From assembly GCF_900890425.1 (NCBI RefSeq), contig NZ_CAAHFG010000005.1, positions 186,001 through 250,000 on the forward strand: a DNA stretch of 64,000 bases, written 5' to 3'. Position 1 is the stretch's first letter. Each line of letters begins with the position of its first letter. Below the pieces are notes generated by a model that was not told the DNA's origin, did not search any database, and was given only the letters and a program-made list of their open reading frames with translations. This stretch comes from Pontiella desulfatans. GTDB lineage: Bacteria; Verrucomicrobiota; Kiritimatiellia; Kiritimatiellales; Pontiellaceae. Shown here one piece after another: positions 1 through 9,215 of this stretch. The translations under genes were made by a program, and so were the position numbers.

Positions 1-110
1 ATTCCGTGGTCGGAACCAACGTCACGGGCGAAACGTATGATTTCGTAACCAACACGGTGCCGACCGATGCGGACCAGACCTTCATCCGCCTGCGGATCCA
101 GAATAATTAG
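1..110 (+). CDS. 3' end of an unidentified, probably secreted protein (partial)
   Basis: The reading frame enters at the window edge and closes at a TAG at 108-110. It encodes about 35 residues ending in FIRLRIQNN. A tail reading 'DxxQxFIRLRI' resembles the C-terminal beta strand of small FN3-like or record-keeping domains at the ends of the neighbouring secreted sulfatases (compare 'NRFYSIWE' and 'NRFYLVKE' inside the next two genes). That suggests, but does not prove, that this gene is another secreted carbohydrate-active protein. No catalytic motif is visible in the fragment. Confidence 0.6.
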   Translation, partial: SVVGTNVTGETYDFVTNTVPTDADQTFIRLRIQNN

Positions 111-121
111 GAGAGGTCTTA

Positions 122-202
122 GACAGGATCTACGCAGATTTACATGATTGAAAATCCGGAAATGGAAATTAACAAAATCATGTCGATCGTGTAGATCCAG
201 TC
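122..202. repeat. Imperfect inverted repeat (GACAGGAT / ATCCAGTC family) between genes
   Basis: The left arm begins GACAGGATCTACGCAGATTT and the right arm ends GTGTAGATCCAGTC, so the two pair imperfectly across the gap. Related arms occur at 18270-18379 and, more degenerate, at 4857-4885 and 53851-53905. The copies sit between genes and could act as bidirectional terminators or mRNA-stabilising hairpins. That role is inferred. Confidence 0.6.
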
Positions 203-277
203 AAAAAGCTACATGTCGAATGCGCGCCTCGAAGGAGGCGCGTGTTTCGTATCGGTTTAGTAAGGATGGAATAGAAT

Positions 278-3200
278 ATGTTGAGCTCAAAAATCGGTCT
301 AGCGAGTATAACGGCAGCGGTTTTGTTGTCGGGCACCTGTATTGCGGGCGTGCTCTGGGATGAGGATTTCAGCGGGGCGTCGCTGAACGCCAACTTTACG
401 GAATTCACCCAGGGTGCCGGCGCGGAGGTGGTGCAGGCCGGCGGGCAACTGGTCATGGACACCGGCGTGGCGGCCAGCAGTGCGCACGCGGCGCTCAACA
501 CCGTTTCGGATCAGTCGGGTACCCTGACGCACACCAATGGGGCCGCGCTCTATAATTTTTACAACCACCCGGTGCAGGCGCGCTTCGATATTGCCTCCAT
601 CAACGGCTCCAGCGGTACGAAACAAAATGTGTTTTATTTTTCGATCGGCGATGATGCTGCTGGAAAATATATGCCTCAGGTGAACGTGCTCGACGAGGGA
701 CTCGGCTTCCGATTGGAAAAGACCAGTTCGGATTCAACGTGGCAGATTGTTTATCAGGCGCTCGACGGAGCTGCCAGCGCAGGCAACGGTACGGTTGCCA
801 TCCTGAGCGGTGCGCCGACGGCAGTCACGTATACGCTGAGTGGAACGCAGGCCGCTATCCAGCTGGAGGGTGCAACCTTTACGGCTCTCGGGATCGGCAA
901 CGGAACACTCGGCGGTTCCAACCTCACCGTTTCTGTGGCGGATTTGTCGACCAACATTTCCGGCTACACGCTTGCCTTTGGCGCCTACAACCTCGGTGCG
1001 GTCATCGAAAAAACCGTCGTGACGCTGGATGCGTTCCGTGTGGAATTGATTACGGATCTTGATCCGCTGTCGTTCGGCGCTGTTCCGGATGATGCAAACG
1101 ACGACACCTTCGGCATCCAGATGGCATTGAATCTTGCCGGTGGGTTGACCGGAACCAATACGGTGCATCTTTCCGCCGGCGATTATTTTGTCGATACGCT
1201 CTACATTGGCGGAAACACCGTGTTGTCCGGCGACGGCAGCACCGGCGCCGCGGTTTCGCGCCTGCGGCTGAATGAATACATGCGCGGCAGCAGTTCCATC
1301 ATTAAAAACCTGAACCGCGACAGCGTCGTCGACCGGAATATTGCATTTGAAAACCTCTGTTTTGACGGGCGCAGATCGGTGCAGACCAATGGGTATATCC
1401 ATTCGGTCAACATGCAGAATGTGGTCGGGTTGACGATCGAGAGCTGTCATTTTGAAAACTCTTCGGCCATCGGCTGTGTGGTGCAGGGGACGCAGGTGGA
1501 GGATTGCCGAACGGACATCCTGAACTGTACCTCAACGGGGAACCTTCTGGGCTTCTATGTGCAGTCGCGCAGCGACTTGATTGATTCAGTCAACGGCGTT
1601 GTTTTCAGCAACTGTGTGTCAGATGCCGATCAGTGGGGCTTCGATGTTTATCTGGCCAGCAATACGACCTTTTATTCCTGTACAGCAAACTATGCATCCA
1701 ACGGGCACGGGTCGGGATTCTCCTCCGACTCCTGCACCGATCTGCGCTATGTCGACTGTTCCGCGGAAGGGAATGAAATACGCGGTTTTGCCGTGTTTAT
1801 TAATGCGAATAACCTGCGCCAGCCGTACGATATCACCTTTTCAAACTGCATATCCCGCTGGAATGGGCGGAACGGGTTTGAAATTGCCAACGCCAGCGAT
1901 GTGACGCTGACCGATGTGCAGGCTTACGGAAACGGGGAGTACGGCATCAGCGCCCTGAGCAGCTTCCTCTACGACCGGCTCAGTACCGGCCATCTGGTGG
2001 AAAACTCCACGATTGTTTCTAACGGACAGGACGGGGTGTTCTTTAGGGGCATTCAGGACTCTGAAATCCGCTCCAATACCATCACCGACAATGGGCTGGA
2101 TCCGGCCGAGGATTCGTCCGGCATTCTGATTGCCAATGGCACGTACTTGGTTCCCGACATGCCGTCCACCAATATCCTGATCCAGGCCAACACCATTGGC
2201 GGCGCGGAGCAGGACTATGGGATCCAATCGGTCGGCTTGACCGATGGACTCACGCTTCAGAATAATGACCTGGACGGGAATGCAATTGCTCCCTACAGCC
2301 TGGTCGGCACAAACAACACCATTATCAGCTCGCCCAATATCGTGGTTATCATGGCCGACGATATGGGCTGGCGCGACCTCGGATGCTACGGCAGCACCTT
2401 CTACGAAACGCCGCACATCGATCAGCTCTGCTCTGAGGGGATTGCTTTCACTGATGCCTATGCCGCTGCGCCGCTCTGTTCGGCCAGTCGTGCCGCGATG
2501 CTCACCGGTTGGGCGCCGGCACGCCAGCACATCACCGGCGTCACGCCGGCCACCCGCTCGGTACCCGAATTCAATTATACGAACTGGACCGATTCGGCGG
2601 TGATGCAAAATTCCAGACCCTATCCGGTAACCATTCCGAAGCAACAGGAGCAACTTCCGCTCTCCAGCATCACCATTGCCGAGCGCCTCAAGGAGGCGGG
2701 CTATGCAACCGGCTTCTTCGGCAAATGGCACCTGGGTCCGGACGACGATAAAATGGCGTCCCATCAGGGCTTCGATGTCGCCAAGGCCGACCATCATCTG
2801 GGATTCCCGAAAAGCTATTTTTCGCCCTACCAGAATCCGCACCTGACGGACGGCCCGACCGGCGAGCAGCTCACCGACCGCCTTGCCGCCGAGGCCTGCA
2901 CCTTCATCAGCAATAACGTCGCCGCTTCCACTCCGTTCTTCTGCTATGTGCCCACCTTTGCGGTGCACGGACCCTACGAGGCCAAGCAGGCCTACATCGA
3001 CTATTTCAACGGCACGCGTGACGAGACCCATGCGCAGAACTTTGCGATCTATGCCGGCATGGTCAAAAGCCTCGACGATGCGGTCGGCACCATCGTCGCC
3101 GAGTTGAAGGCGCTGGGCGTCTATGAAAACACCGTCATCATCTTTACCTCCGACAACGGCGGCATCCGGATGGATGCGCCCGACAAGACGGACGGCAATA

Positions 3201-4843
3201 AAATCGTCACCTCCATGCGTCCGCTGCGCGGTGCAAAGACCTCCACCTACGAGGGCGGGCTGCGCGTCCCGACCATCGTCCGCTGGCCGGGCGTCGCCCC
3301 GCGCGAGTCCGATGAAGTCATCGTGACCCACGATATTTATCCCACCCTGCTGGACGTTGCCGGTCTGGAGCAACTGCCGGGCAACCCGCTCGACGGCATC
3401 AATCTGAAACCGTTCATTTGTGACCAAACCCCCACCGGACGCGATTTTGTCACCTGGTTCTTCCCGCACTACACCCTGATCGGCCAGCCCGAGTGGAACC
3501 GCAGCGGTGCGGTCATTCGGAAAGGCAAGTGGAAGCTTCGCCACTTCTTTGATGGAACGAATCATCCGACTCAGCCCTGGGCCAACGAACTCTACGACCT
3601 CGACGCCGACATCGGCGAAACCACCAACCTTGCGGATCAGCACCCGGAATTGGTCGCCGAGCTCGAAGCCTTGCTGCTTGCCGAGCTGTCCGCGCAGAAT
3701 GCGCATATTCCGGTTCCGAACACCGTCAACTATGATGAAGCGCGCTGGTTCACCTATTGGGATGAACAGAGGGCGACGAAGGAATATCTGTGGAGTACCC
3801 AGCAGGGCACGCCCCTGATGTGGCTCGAAGACTATGAGCTGGTGGATGATTTTGAGTGGCATGCCGCCGACTGGAAGGATATTAACGGAATGCCTGCCTG
3901 GCAGGTTTATACCAACGGAGTCATGCCGGTACCGTTCCGTCTGGATGGCCTGGCGGCTGGTGGGCCGATGGATTACCGTCACCCGGTGCGCGAAGATTAT
4001 CGCTATGCCGTCATGGCCACGGAATCGTTGACAGAGCCCTTCTGGCAGGAGGTATCGGCCGACGTTTCTTCGAGTAACGGGTTTAAAAATATCACGCTGC
4101 CGATCGGAGGCGATCCCAACCGGTTTTATTCGATCTGGGAAACCCTCGGCGGGCAGACGAATGTGATTTGGAGCGAAAGCTTCGGCGAGGCATCCCTCAA
4201 TACAAATTGGTCGGAATACACGCAGGGCGCGGGAGCCGTCGTGACCCAGACCGGCGGTCAGCTTGTGCTGGACACCGGTGTTTCGAACAGCGCCGCGCAG
4301 GCCGCGCTCAATGCAATCACCGACCAGACCGGAAGCATGACGACCTTCAGCGGAGCGAAGCTCTACAACTTCTATAATCATCCGGTAATCGCCTGTTTCG
4401 ATATCGCCTCCATCAGTGGAACCAACGGCGCCGGAAGGAACGTGTTCTATTTCTCGATCGGTGATGATGCCGCCGGCAAATATCAACCGCAGTCCAATGC
4501 GCTGGATGACGGAATCGGGTTCCGGCTGGAGCAGCAGGGAGATCCTGCGGCCTGGCGCATCGTTTATCAGGCGCTTCAGGGAGCCAGTGCAAGCGGGGCA
4601 ACGGTTGCCAATCTCAACGGTCTGCCGGGCGCGATCACCTTTACGCTGGATGGAACACAAGCCACCATTGAGCTGGAGGGCACAACCAGTACGGGCGGCG
4701 ACTCTGTGTTGACCCAGACGCTGGCGGACTATTCCACCAACATTTCCGGTTATACCCTGGCCTTCGGTGCATGGAACATGGGGACGGTGGATGAAAAAAC
4801 CGTTGTAACGCTCGACGCGGTTTCGGTCGAGGTCACAGAGTAG
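278..4843 (+). CDS. Multidomain secreted protein: ConA-like domain, beta-helix, S1 sulfatase, second ConA-like domain
   Basis: This 1521-residue protein starts at an ATG preceded by AAGGATGGA. A Sec signal peptide (about residues 1-23) leads into a beta-sandwich, concanavalin-like region (about 25-262). Next comes a right-handed beta-helix of the pectate-lyase type (about 263-680, opening 'LSFGAVPDDANDDT'). A sulfatase domain (about 687-1150) follows, with metal-binding 'IMADDMGW', the formylglycine site CSASR (Cys734, the permitted C-x-A-x-R form), 'GKWHLG' and 'TSDNGG'. After a small FN3-like segment, a second copy of the ConA-like domain fills about 1298-1521. The sulfatase has no signal peptide of its own, so the architecture is a true in-frame fusion. 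A likely role is to remove sulfate esters from a polysaccharide while the helix binds, cleaves or epimerises it. The helix activity is unknown. Confidence 0.85.
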   Translation: MLSSKIGLASITAAVLLSGTCIAGVLWDEDFSGASLNANFTEFTQGAGAEVVQAGGQLVMDTGVAASSAHAALNTVSDQSGTLTHTNGAALYNFYNHPVQARFDIASINGSSGTKQNVFYFSIGDDAAGKYMPQVNVLDEGLGFRLEKTSSDSTWQIVYQALDGAASAGNGTVAILSGAPTAVTYTLSGTQAAIQLEGATFTALGIGNGTLGGSNLTVSVADLSTNISGYTLAFGAYNLGAVIEKTVVTLDAFRVELITDLDPLSFGAVPDDANDDTFGIQMALNLAGGLTGTNTVHLSAGDYFVDTLYIGGNTVLSGDGSTGAAVSRLRLNEYMRGSSSIIKNLNRDSVVDRNIAFENLCFDGRRSVQTNGYIHSVNMQNVVGLTIESCHFENSSAIGCVVQGTQVEDCRTDILNCTSTGNLLGFYVQSRSDLIDSVNGVVFSNCVSDADQWGFDVYLASNTTFYSCTANYASNGHGSGFSSDSCTDLRYVDCSAEGNEIRGFAVFINANNLRQPYDITFSNCISRWNGRNGFEIANASDVTLTDVQAYGNGEYGISALSSFLYDRLSTGHLVENSTIVSNGQDGVFFRGIQDSEIRSNTITDNGLDPAEDSSGILIANGTYLVPDMPSTNILIQANTIGGAEQDYGIQSVGLTDGLTLQNNDLDGNAIAPYSLVGTNNTIISSPNIVVIMADDMGWRDLGCYGSTFYETPHIDQLCSEGIAFTDAYAAAPLCSASRAAMLTGWAPARQHITGVTPATRSVPEFNYTNWTDSAVMQNSRPYPVTIPKQQEQLPLSSITIAERLKEAGYATGFFGKWHLGPDDDKMASHQGFDVAKADHHLGFPKSYFSPYQNPHLTDGPTGEQLTDRLAAEACTFISNNVAASTPFFCYVPTFAVHGPYEAKQAYIDYFNGTRDETHAQNFAIYAGMVKSLDDAVGTIVAELKALGVYENTVIIFTSDNGGIRMDAPDKTDGNKIVTSMRPLRGAKTSTYEGGLRVPTIVRWPGVAPRESDEVIVTHDIYPTLLDVAGLEQLPGNPLDGINLKPFICDQTPTGRDFVTWFFPHYTLIGQPEWNRSGAVIRKGKWKLRHFFDGTNHPTQPWANELYDLDADIGETTNLADQHPELVAELEALLLAELSAQNAHIPVPNTVNYDEARWFTYWDEQRATKEYLWSTQQGTPLMWLEDYELVDDFEWHAADWKDINGMPAWQVYTNGVMPVPFRLDGLAAGGPMDYRHPVREDYRYAVMATESLTEPFWQEVSADVSSSNGFKNITLPIGGDPNRFYSIWETLGGQTNVIWSESFGEASLNTNWSEYTQGAGAVVTQTGGQLVLDTGVSNSAAQAALNAITDQTGSMTTFSGAKLYNFYNHPVIACFDIASISGTNGAGRNVFYFSIGDDAAGKYQPQSNALDDGIGFRLEQQGDPAAWRIVYQALQGASASGATVANLNGLPGAITFTLDGTQATIELEGTTSTGGDSVLTQTLADYSTNISGYTLAFGAWNMGTVDEKTVVTLDAVSVEVTE

Positions 4844-4856
4844 GGGCGGGATTTTT

Positions 4857-5054
4857 TTTTGACGGGATGAACAGGATTTACATGATGTTTAGCTCTGCGT
4901 GGAGCAGGCGGGACGCCTGCGGTACGGTGGACTGTATCGCAGGCGTCCCGCCTGCTTCCAAGGTTTGGAAGAAAATCTTCCAATGGTTGGAAAAAGTAGA
5001 ACGGTCCTCCGGGCCGTTTCCAGGGGTTGGAAGAAAAAGTTCCAACCATTGGAA
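4857..5054. repeat. Cluster of palindromic repeats overlapping the 5' end of a sulfatase gene
   Basis: A perfect 17-bp inverted repeat lies at 4904-4920 and 4939-4955. It is followed by four TTCCAA-type 15-bp palindromes (4956-4970, 4978-4992, 5018-5032, 5040-5054) and a small AACGG/CCGTT hairpin (5000-5018). The same hairpin plus palindrome combination recurs at 7431-7465 and around 8977-9015. All of it is read through by the next open frame, so the frame's first ~60 residues are repeat-derived. Confidence 0.8.
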
Positions 5055-7398
5055 AACAGCTGTGGCGATCTCCTGTCTGGCAGGCAGTGCCTTCGGTGCA
5101 TCCTCCACAAACGTACTGATCATTTTTGCCGACGATCTGGGGTATGGCGATGTGGGGTGTTATGGCGCGACGAATGTGGCGACGCCGAACGTTGACAGCT
5201 TGGCTCAAAACGGCATGCGCTTTACCCAGGCCTACACGCCGTCGTCGACCTGCTCGCAGTCTCGCGTCAGCATGCTGAGCGGCCGCTACTGGTGGCGCAG
5301 TCCGCTGCACCCGCCGACCGGCGTGATCCATCCCGCAGGCCCCAACGCGTTGTTGGAGCGCGGGGTGGTTGCCCTGCCGACCCTGTTCCAGCAAAAGGGC
5401 TACAATACGGCGGCCTTTGGAAAGTGGCATCTCGGGGTCGGTTACGGCGATTCACATAGCGAGCGCTATGACTGGAGCCGGCCGACCATTGAAGGCGGGC
5501 CGTTGGATGTCGGCTTCGATCATTTTTTCGGGCTGGCCGCCAACGTCGTAAACGAACCGGATTTCTATATCGAGAACGATAAGTTTTACATGCGCGGATC
5601 AAACGATGTGGTCACGGTGAATAGCGGCAGCAGTGTGGATCCCTGGAGCGAGGATGTGCGCTTCGAACACGATGAAGTGGGCGGCGACACCCTGGCCAAA
5701 GCCGTCGAGTATATTGAGTCGTCCGACACCAATCAGCCGCTGTTCGTCTACTTTGCATCAACGGTTCCGCATAAGCCCATTACGCCCGCTGCGGAGTTTG
5801 TCGGCAGCAGCGATTGCGGGCTTTACGGAGACTTTATTCATGAGCTCGACGGCCAGGTCGGCGCACTACTCGATGCGCTGCGCACCACCGGTCGACTGGA
5901 TAACACGCTGATTGTTTTCACCAGCGATAACGGCGCGGTCGTTTCAACGAGTGAAGCCCACGCAACGCAATGGGGGCTGGAGCCGATGTGGGAAGCCTAT
6001 TCCGCAGGACATCGAAGCAACGGCGAGCTGCGCGCGGGAAAACATGCGGTCTACGACGGCGGCAGTCGCATTCCATTCATCGTCTGTTGGTCGAATCACA
6101 TTCCGGCTGACGTAACAGACGACCGTCTGTTTTGTCTGACCGATGTGTTGGCCTCCTTCACTGATCTGCTGGATGTGCCCGTGCCGGAAAGTGCAATCGA
6201 CAGCATCAGCTTTCTGCCGGTCTGGACAGGAGAGAGCACGGCATCGCCCCGTTCAGAAGTTCCGACGCGCAGCCCGAATGCCATCTATTCGATCCGCCAG
6301 GGTAAATGGAAATATATCGAACACGACCCGGGCAACCCGACCGGCCGTGTAACCGAAAACACCGACCAGCTCTATGACCTCGATGCCGACCCCGGCGAGA
6401 CGCAGAATCTCTTTGCACTACATCCGGAAGTGGCCGCGCCGCTCAAAGAGGCGTTGATCCCGCTGAAAGCCGCCTTAAACGAAGGCGTGCCGTTCCAGCT
6501 TGCTCCCTCCATTTCCGGCGGACAGATCACCCTGCGCCACCCGGTTCGCCAAACCTACCGCTATGATATTCTGACCACCGAGTCGCTCAACGATCCCGAC
6601 TGGCAGGAAGTATCGGAAGGCATCGCGGCATCCAACGGAGTCATGGTGGTCACGGTCTCAATGGACGATGCAACCAACCGCTTCTATCTGGTGAAGGAGT
6701 CGAACGACGGAATCGGCTTCAACATTTGGAGTGATTCCTTTGAAGGGACGATCAATACCAACTGGACGGAATATGTCCAGGGAGCTGGTGCTTCAGTAAC
6801 CCAGGCCGGCGGGCAGCTTGTGATGGATACCGGCATCCCGGCCGGGTCGGCCCAGGCTGCACTCAGCACGACGAACAGTGCTGACGGAACGATGACGACG
6901 TTCAATGGAGAAAAGCTCTACAACTTCTATGACCATCCCGTATCAGCCCGTTTTGATATTGCATCCATCAGCGGCACCAACGGTTCAGGCAGGAACATTT
7001 TCTTTTTCACGGTCGGCGATGATGCTGACGGAAAATACAATCCGCAAGCCAATGCGCTCGATGATGGCATCGGTTTCCGGTTGGAGCATCAGGGCGATCC
7101 TTCCGCCTGGCGGATCATCTGTCAGGCACTGGACGGGGCAGCCGCAAACGGGGGAACCGTCGCCGATCTCAATGGCCTTCCGACCGCCATCACCTACACG
7201 CTGGATGGAACCCAGGCCACCATCGAGCTGGAGGGCACCACCAGCACGGGCGGCGATTCAGTGCTGACAGAAACGCTGGCGGATTATTCCGCCAATATTT
7301 CCGGCTACACGCTGGCCTTCGGCGCGCTGAATTATGGAACCGTCACCGAAAAAACCGTTGTCACCCTTGACGCAGTTTCCATTGAGGTGATGGAGTAG
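4867..7398 (+). CDS. Secreted S1 sulfatase with C-terminal ConA-like domain and unusual CSQSR active site
   Basis: An 843-residue frame from the ATG at 4867. The hydrophobic signal segment (AVAISCLAGSAFGA) lies at about residues 64-77, preceded by repeat-derived sequence ('RRDACGT', 'AGVPPAS', 'SNHWK'). The annotated start may therefore be wrong, or the native start was overwritten by repeats; a GTG at 5061 is an alternative. The sulfatase domain spans about 80-540 with 'FADDLGYGD', 'GKWHLG' and 'TSDNGA'. The formylglycine motif reads C129-S-Q-S-R, with Gln where Pro or Ala is expected. An FN3-like linker and a ConA-like domain (about 625-843), closely similar to both copies in the upstream gene, follow. 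The closest neighbour by sequence is the sulfatase at 9216, which shares CSQSR and 'RYWWRSPLHP'. Confidence 0.85.
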   Translation: MNRIYMMFSSAWSRRDACGTVDCIAGVPPASKVWKKIFQWLEKVERSSGPFPGVGRKSSNHWKTAVAISCLAGSAFGASSTNVLIIFADDLGYGDVGCYGATNVATPNVDSLAQNGMRFTQAYTPSSTCSQSRVSMLSGRYWWRSPLHPPTGVIHPAGPNALLERGVVALPTLFQQKGYNTAAFGKWHLGVGYGDSHSERYDWSRPTIEGGPLDVGFDHFFGLAANVVNEPDFYIENDKFYMRGSNDVVTVNSGSSVDPWSEDVRFEHDEVGGDTLAKAVEYIESSDTNQPLFVYFASTVPHKPITPAAEFVGSSDCGLYGDFIHELDGQVGALLDALRTTGRLDNTLIVFTSDNGAVVSTSEAHATQWGLEPMWEAYSAGHRSNGELRAGKHAVYDGGSRIPFIVCWSNHIPADVTDDRLFCLTDVLASFTDLLDVPVPESAIDSISFLPVWTGESTASPRSEVPTRSPNAIYSIRQGKWKYIEHDPGNPTGRVTENTDQLYDLDADPGETQNLFALHPEVAAPLKEALIPLKAALNEGVPFQLAPSISGGQITLRHPVRQTYRYDILTTESLNDPDWQEVSEGIAASNGVMVVTVSMDDATNRFYLVKESNDGIGFNIWSDSFEGTINTNWTEYVQGAGASVTQAGGQLVMDTGIPAGSAQAALSTTNSADGTMTTFNGEKLYNFYDHPVSARFDIASISGTNGSGRNIFFFTVGDDADGKYNPQANALDDGIGFRLEHQGDPSAWRIICQALDGAAANGGTVADLNGLPTAITYTLDGTQATIELEGTTSTGGDSVLTETLADYSANISGYTLAFGALNYGTVTEKTVVTLDAVSIEVME

Positions 7399-7430
7399 GG
7401 GGAGAACACGGCGCGGAGCACGTGCTGCGT

Positions 7431-7465
7431 AGAACGGTCCTCCGGGCCGTTTCCAATGATCGGAA
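7431..7465. repeat. Hairpin plus degenerate TTCCAA palindrome in a sulfatase intergenic gap
   Basis: A copy of the AGAACGGTCC...GGCCGTT hairpin runs directly into a degenerate TTCCAATGATCGGAA palindrome. The same order is seen upstream of the next sulfatase pair. Confidence 0.7.
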
Positions 7466-7482
7466 CAGTGAAAAGGTAGAAT

Positions 7483-8979
7483 ATGAAGAACATGTCTAAA
7501 TGGTTGGTTGTTTTGAGTTGCGCAGCTTTAGTCTCGGAATCCTCTGCGGATGGAACGTCACGCTCCCCGAATGTGGTTCTGGTTCTGGCGGATGACCTGG
7601 GATACGGCGACCTGAGCTGTTACGGCGCGACCAAAATCAAGACGCCGAATATTGACCGCATTGCGAAAGAGGGCATGCGCTTTACCGATGCCTATGCGCC
7701 GGGTGCGATCTGCTCGCCGAGCCGCTACGCCATCATGACCGGGCGTTATGACTGGCGCACGGGCGAAAAGTGCGGGGTGATCAACTGGGATGCGCCGTAT
7801 CATATCGAGCCGGGCCGTCCGACGTTGGGAACGATGTTCCAGAAGAGCGGCTACCGCACGGGCTATTTCGGCAAGTGGCATCTCGGCTTCGGTATGCGTC
7901 ACACGGTGGATTGGGATAAGCCGCTGATGCCCGGGCCGCTCGAAGCTGGATTTGATTCCTTTTACGGCTTGCCGGCTAACCATGAAAATGTTCCGGAAAT
8001 TTATGTGGAGGGCCATGAGGTCGTGGACCGCATTCCCGGCGAAAAGGTGCGGCTGGAAGGAACACATCCAAATTGGGAAACGCGCGGGGTTTCGCCACTG
8101 CGGGATAAGTTCGAGTGCGGGCCGCGGGTGGCCGATAAAGCAGTGGAGTTCATCGAATCCGCCCCGGTCGGAAAACCGTTCTTCCTCTACTATTCATCCG
8201 TTGAACCGCACATTCCGATTACGCCCTCCAAGCCGTTTCAGGGATCCAGCGAATGCGGGCCGTACGGCGATTTTGTCCAGCAGCTCGACCATCATGTCGG
8301 CCGGATTCTTGCCGCCCTTGAGGAAAAGGGCGTGATGGACAACACCATCATCCTCTTCACCTCCGACAACGGCGGGCTGTATGTCGGTGAGGGCGGGACC
8401 TTGCCGCATGCCGAAGCCGCGCGGAAGGGGCATTCCATTAACGGCGAGCTGCGCGGCCGCAAGCACGTCATCTATGAAGGTGGCGTGCGCGTTCCGATGA
8501 TCGCCAGCTGGACAGGGAATATCCCCGCCGGAACGGAATCGGCGCAGGTGGTGAGCGGGGTGGATATGATCGCCACGCTCGGCGAAATCATCGGCTACCG
8601 TTTTGACCATCGCGAATATGTTGAGGACAGCTTCAGCATCGCTCCCGTGCTGCTCGGCACACAACCGGCCGACACGCCGGTCCGCCCGCCGGTGGTTTCC
8701 ACCTCCTGCATCGGCACCTTTATGATTCGCGACGGCGACACGAAAGTGATCGAAGAACGCGAACTCATTCCCCAGCTCATGCAGCACGTACGAAAGCAGT
8801 ACGAGTGGTGGGGAGCGGAAAACAGCAAGCAGGTCTACAACCTCTCAAAGGATATCTCCGAAGAGCAGAATATCTTCGTGGAGCGCAAGGATGTGTACGA
8901 CCGCTTGACCACCTACCTCAACCGCCTGCGCCGCGACGGCAGCAGCAAAGGCTTTGATCCTGCTGATTATCCGAAGTAG
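7483..8979 (+). CDS. Secreted S1 sulfatase
   Basis: A 498-residue sulfatase with a Sec signal peptide (MKNMSKWLVVLSCAALVSES...). Metal ligands are visible in 'VLADDLGYGD' (Asp37-Asp38) and 'TSDNGG' (Asp295-Asn296). The formylglycine motif is canonical, C77-S-P-S-R, followed by 'GRYDWR', and 'GKWHLGFG' is present. The length is usual for a single-domain S1 enzyme and there is no accessory domain. The start is preceded by AAAAGGTAGAAT. It needs an FGE- or anSME-type maturase, and none is encoded in this window. The substrate cannot be read from the sequence, although the neighbours suggest a polysaccharide sulfate ester. Confidence 0.93.
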   Translation: MKNMSKWLVVLSCAALVSESSADGTSRSPNVVLVLADDLGYGDLSCYGATKIKTPNIDRIAKEGMRFTDAYAPGAICSPSRYAIMTGRYDWRTGEKCGVINWDAPYHIEPGRPTLGTMFQKSGYRTGYFGKWHLGFGMRHTVDWDKPLMPGPLEAGFDSFYGLPANHENVPEIYVEGHEVVDRIPGEKVRLEGTHPNWETRGVSPLRDKFECGPRVADKAVEFIESAPVGKPFFLYYSSVEPHIPITPSKPFQGSSECGPYGDFVQQLDHHVGRILAALEEKGVMDNTIILFTSDNGGLYVGEGGTLPHAEAARKGHSINGELRGRKHVIYEGGVRVPMIASWTGNIPAGTESAQVVSGVDMIATLGEIIGYRFDHREYVEDSFSIAPVLLGTQPADTPVRPPVVSTSCIGTFMIRDGDTKVIEERELIPQLMQHVRKQYEWWGAENSKQVYNLSKDISEEQNIFVERKDVYDRLTTYLNRLRRDGSSKGFDPADYPK

Positions 8980-9153
8980 AACGGTGCTCCGCGCCGTTCT
9001 TTCCAATGCCTGGAAACCTATTGCATCCTCCTTCGGCAAGGCTGCGGCGGGACACAGTAGGTACGCATATATTTTTCCAATGTTTGGAAATGCTGACGGG
9101 TGCTGGCTCAGCCAGGTTCCAACCATTGGAAGAAAAAGTTCCGAACCTTGGAA
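8977..9153. repeat. Intergenic array of hairpins and TTCCAA palindromes
   Basis: An AGAACGGTGC...GCGCCGTTCT hairpin is followed by TTCCAA-type palindromes at 9001-9015, 9075-9089, 9117-9131 and 9139-9153. Between them lies a 'CCTTCGGCAAGGCTGCGGCG' type element. There is no credible gene in this gap. Confidence 0.75.
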
Positions 9154-9195
9154 AATGGAATTGATCTGCACCTTTATAGATGACAGATTGTATTT
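9148..9195 (+). promoter_or_regulatory. Shared ~48-bp upstream element (also at 24615-24662)
   Basis: This segment aligns without gaps to 24615-24662. It starts with TTGGAAAATG, continues through an AATTGA/CTG core and ends in TGACAGATTGTATTT. A shorter copy of its end (ACAGATTGTATT) is at 14091-14102. Each lies less than 70 bp upstream of a start codon of an exported protein. It could be a promoter or operator shared by these genes, or another dispersed repeat. Confidence 0.4.
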
Positions 9196-9215
9196 TTAAC
9201 ATCGAGGTGCGATTT

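Noticed and set aside
1841-4660. 939-codon open frame on the minus strand
   Set aside because: It lies wholly antisense to the well-supported sulfatase fusion, has no family motif, and is Arg/Gly-rich shadow sequence typical of GC-rich genes.
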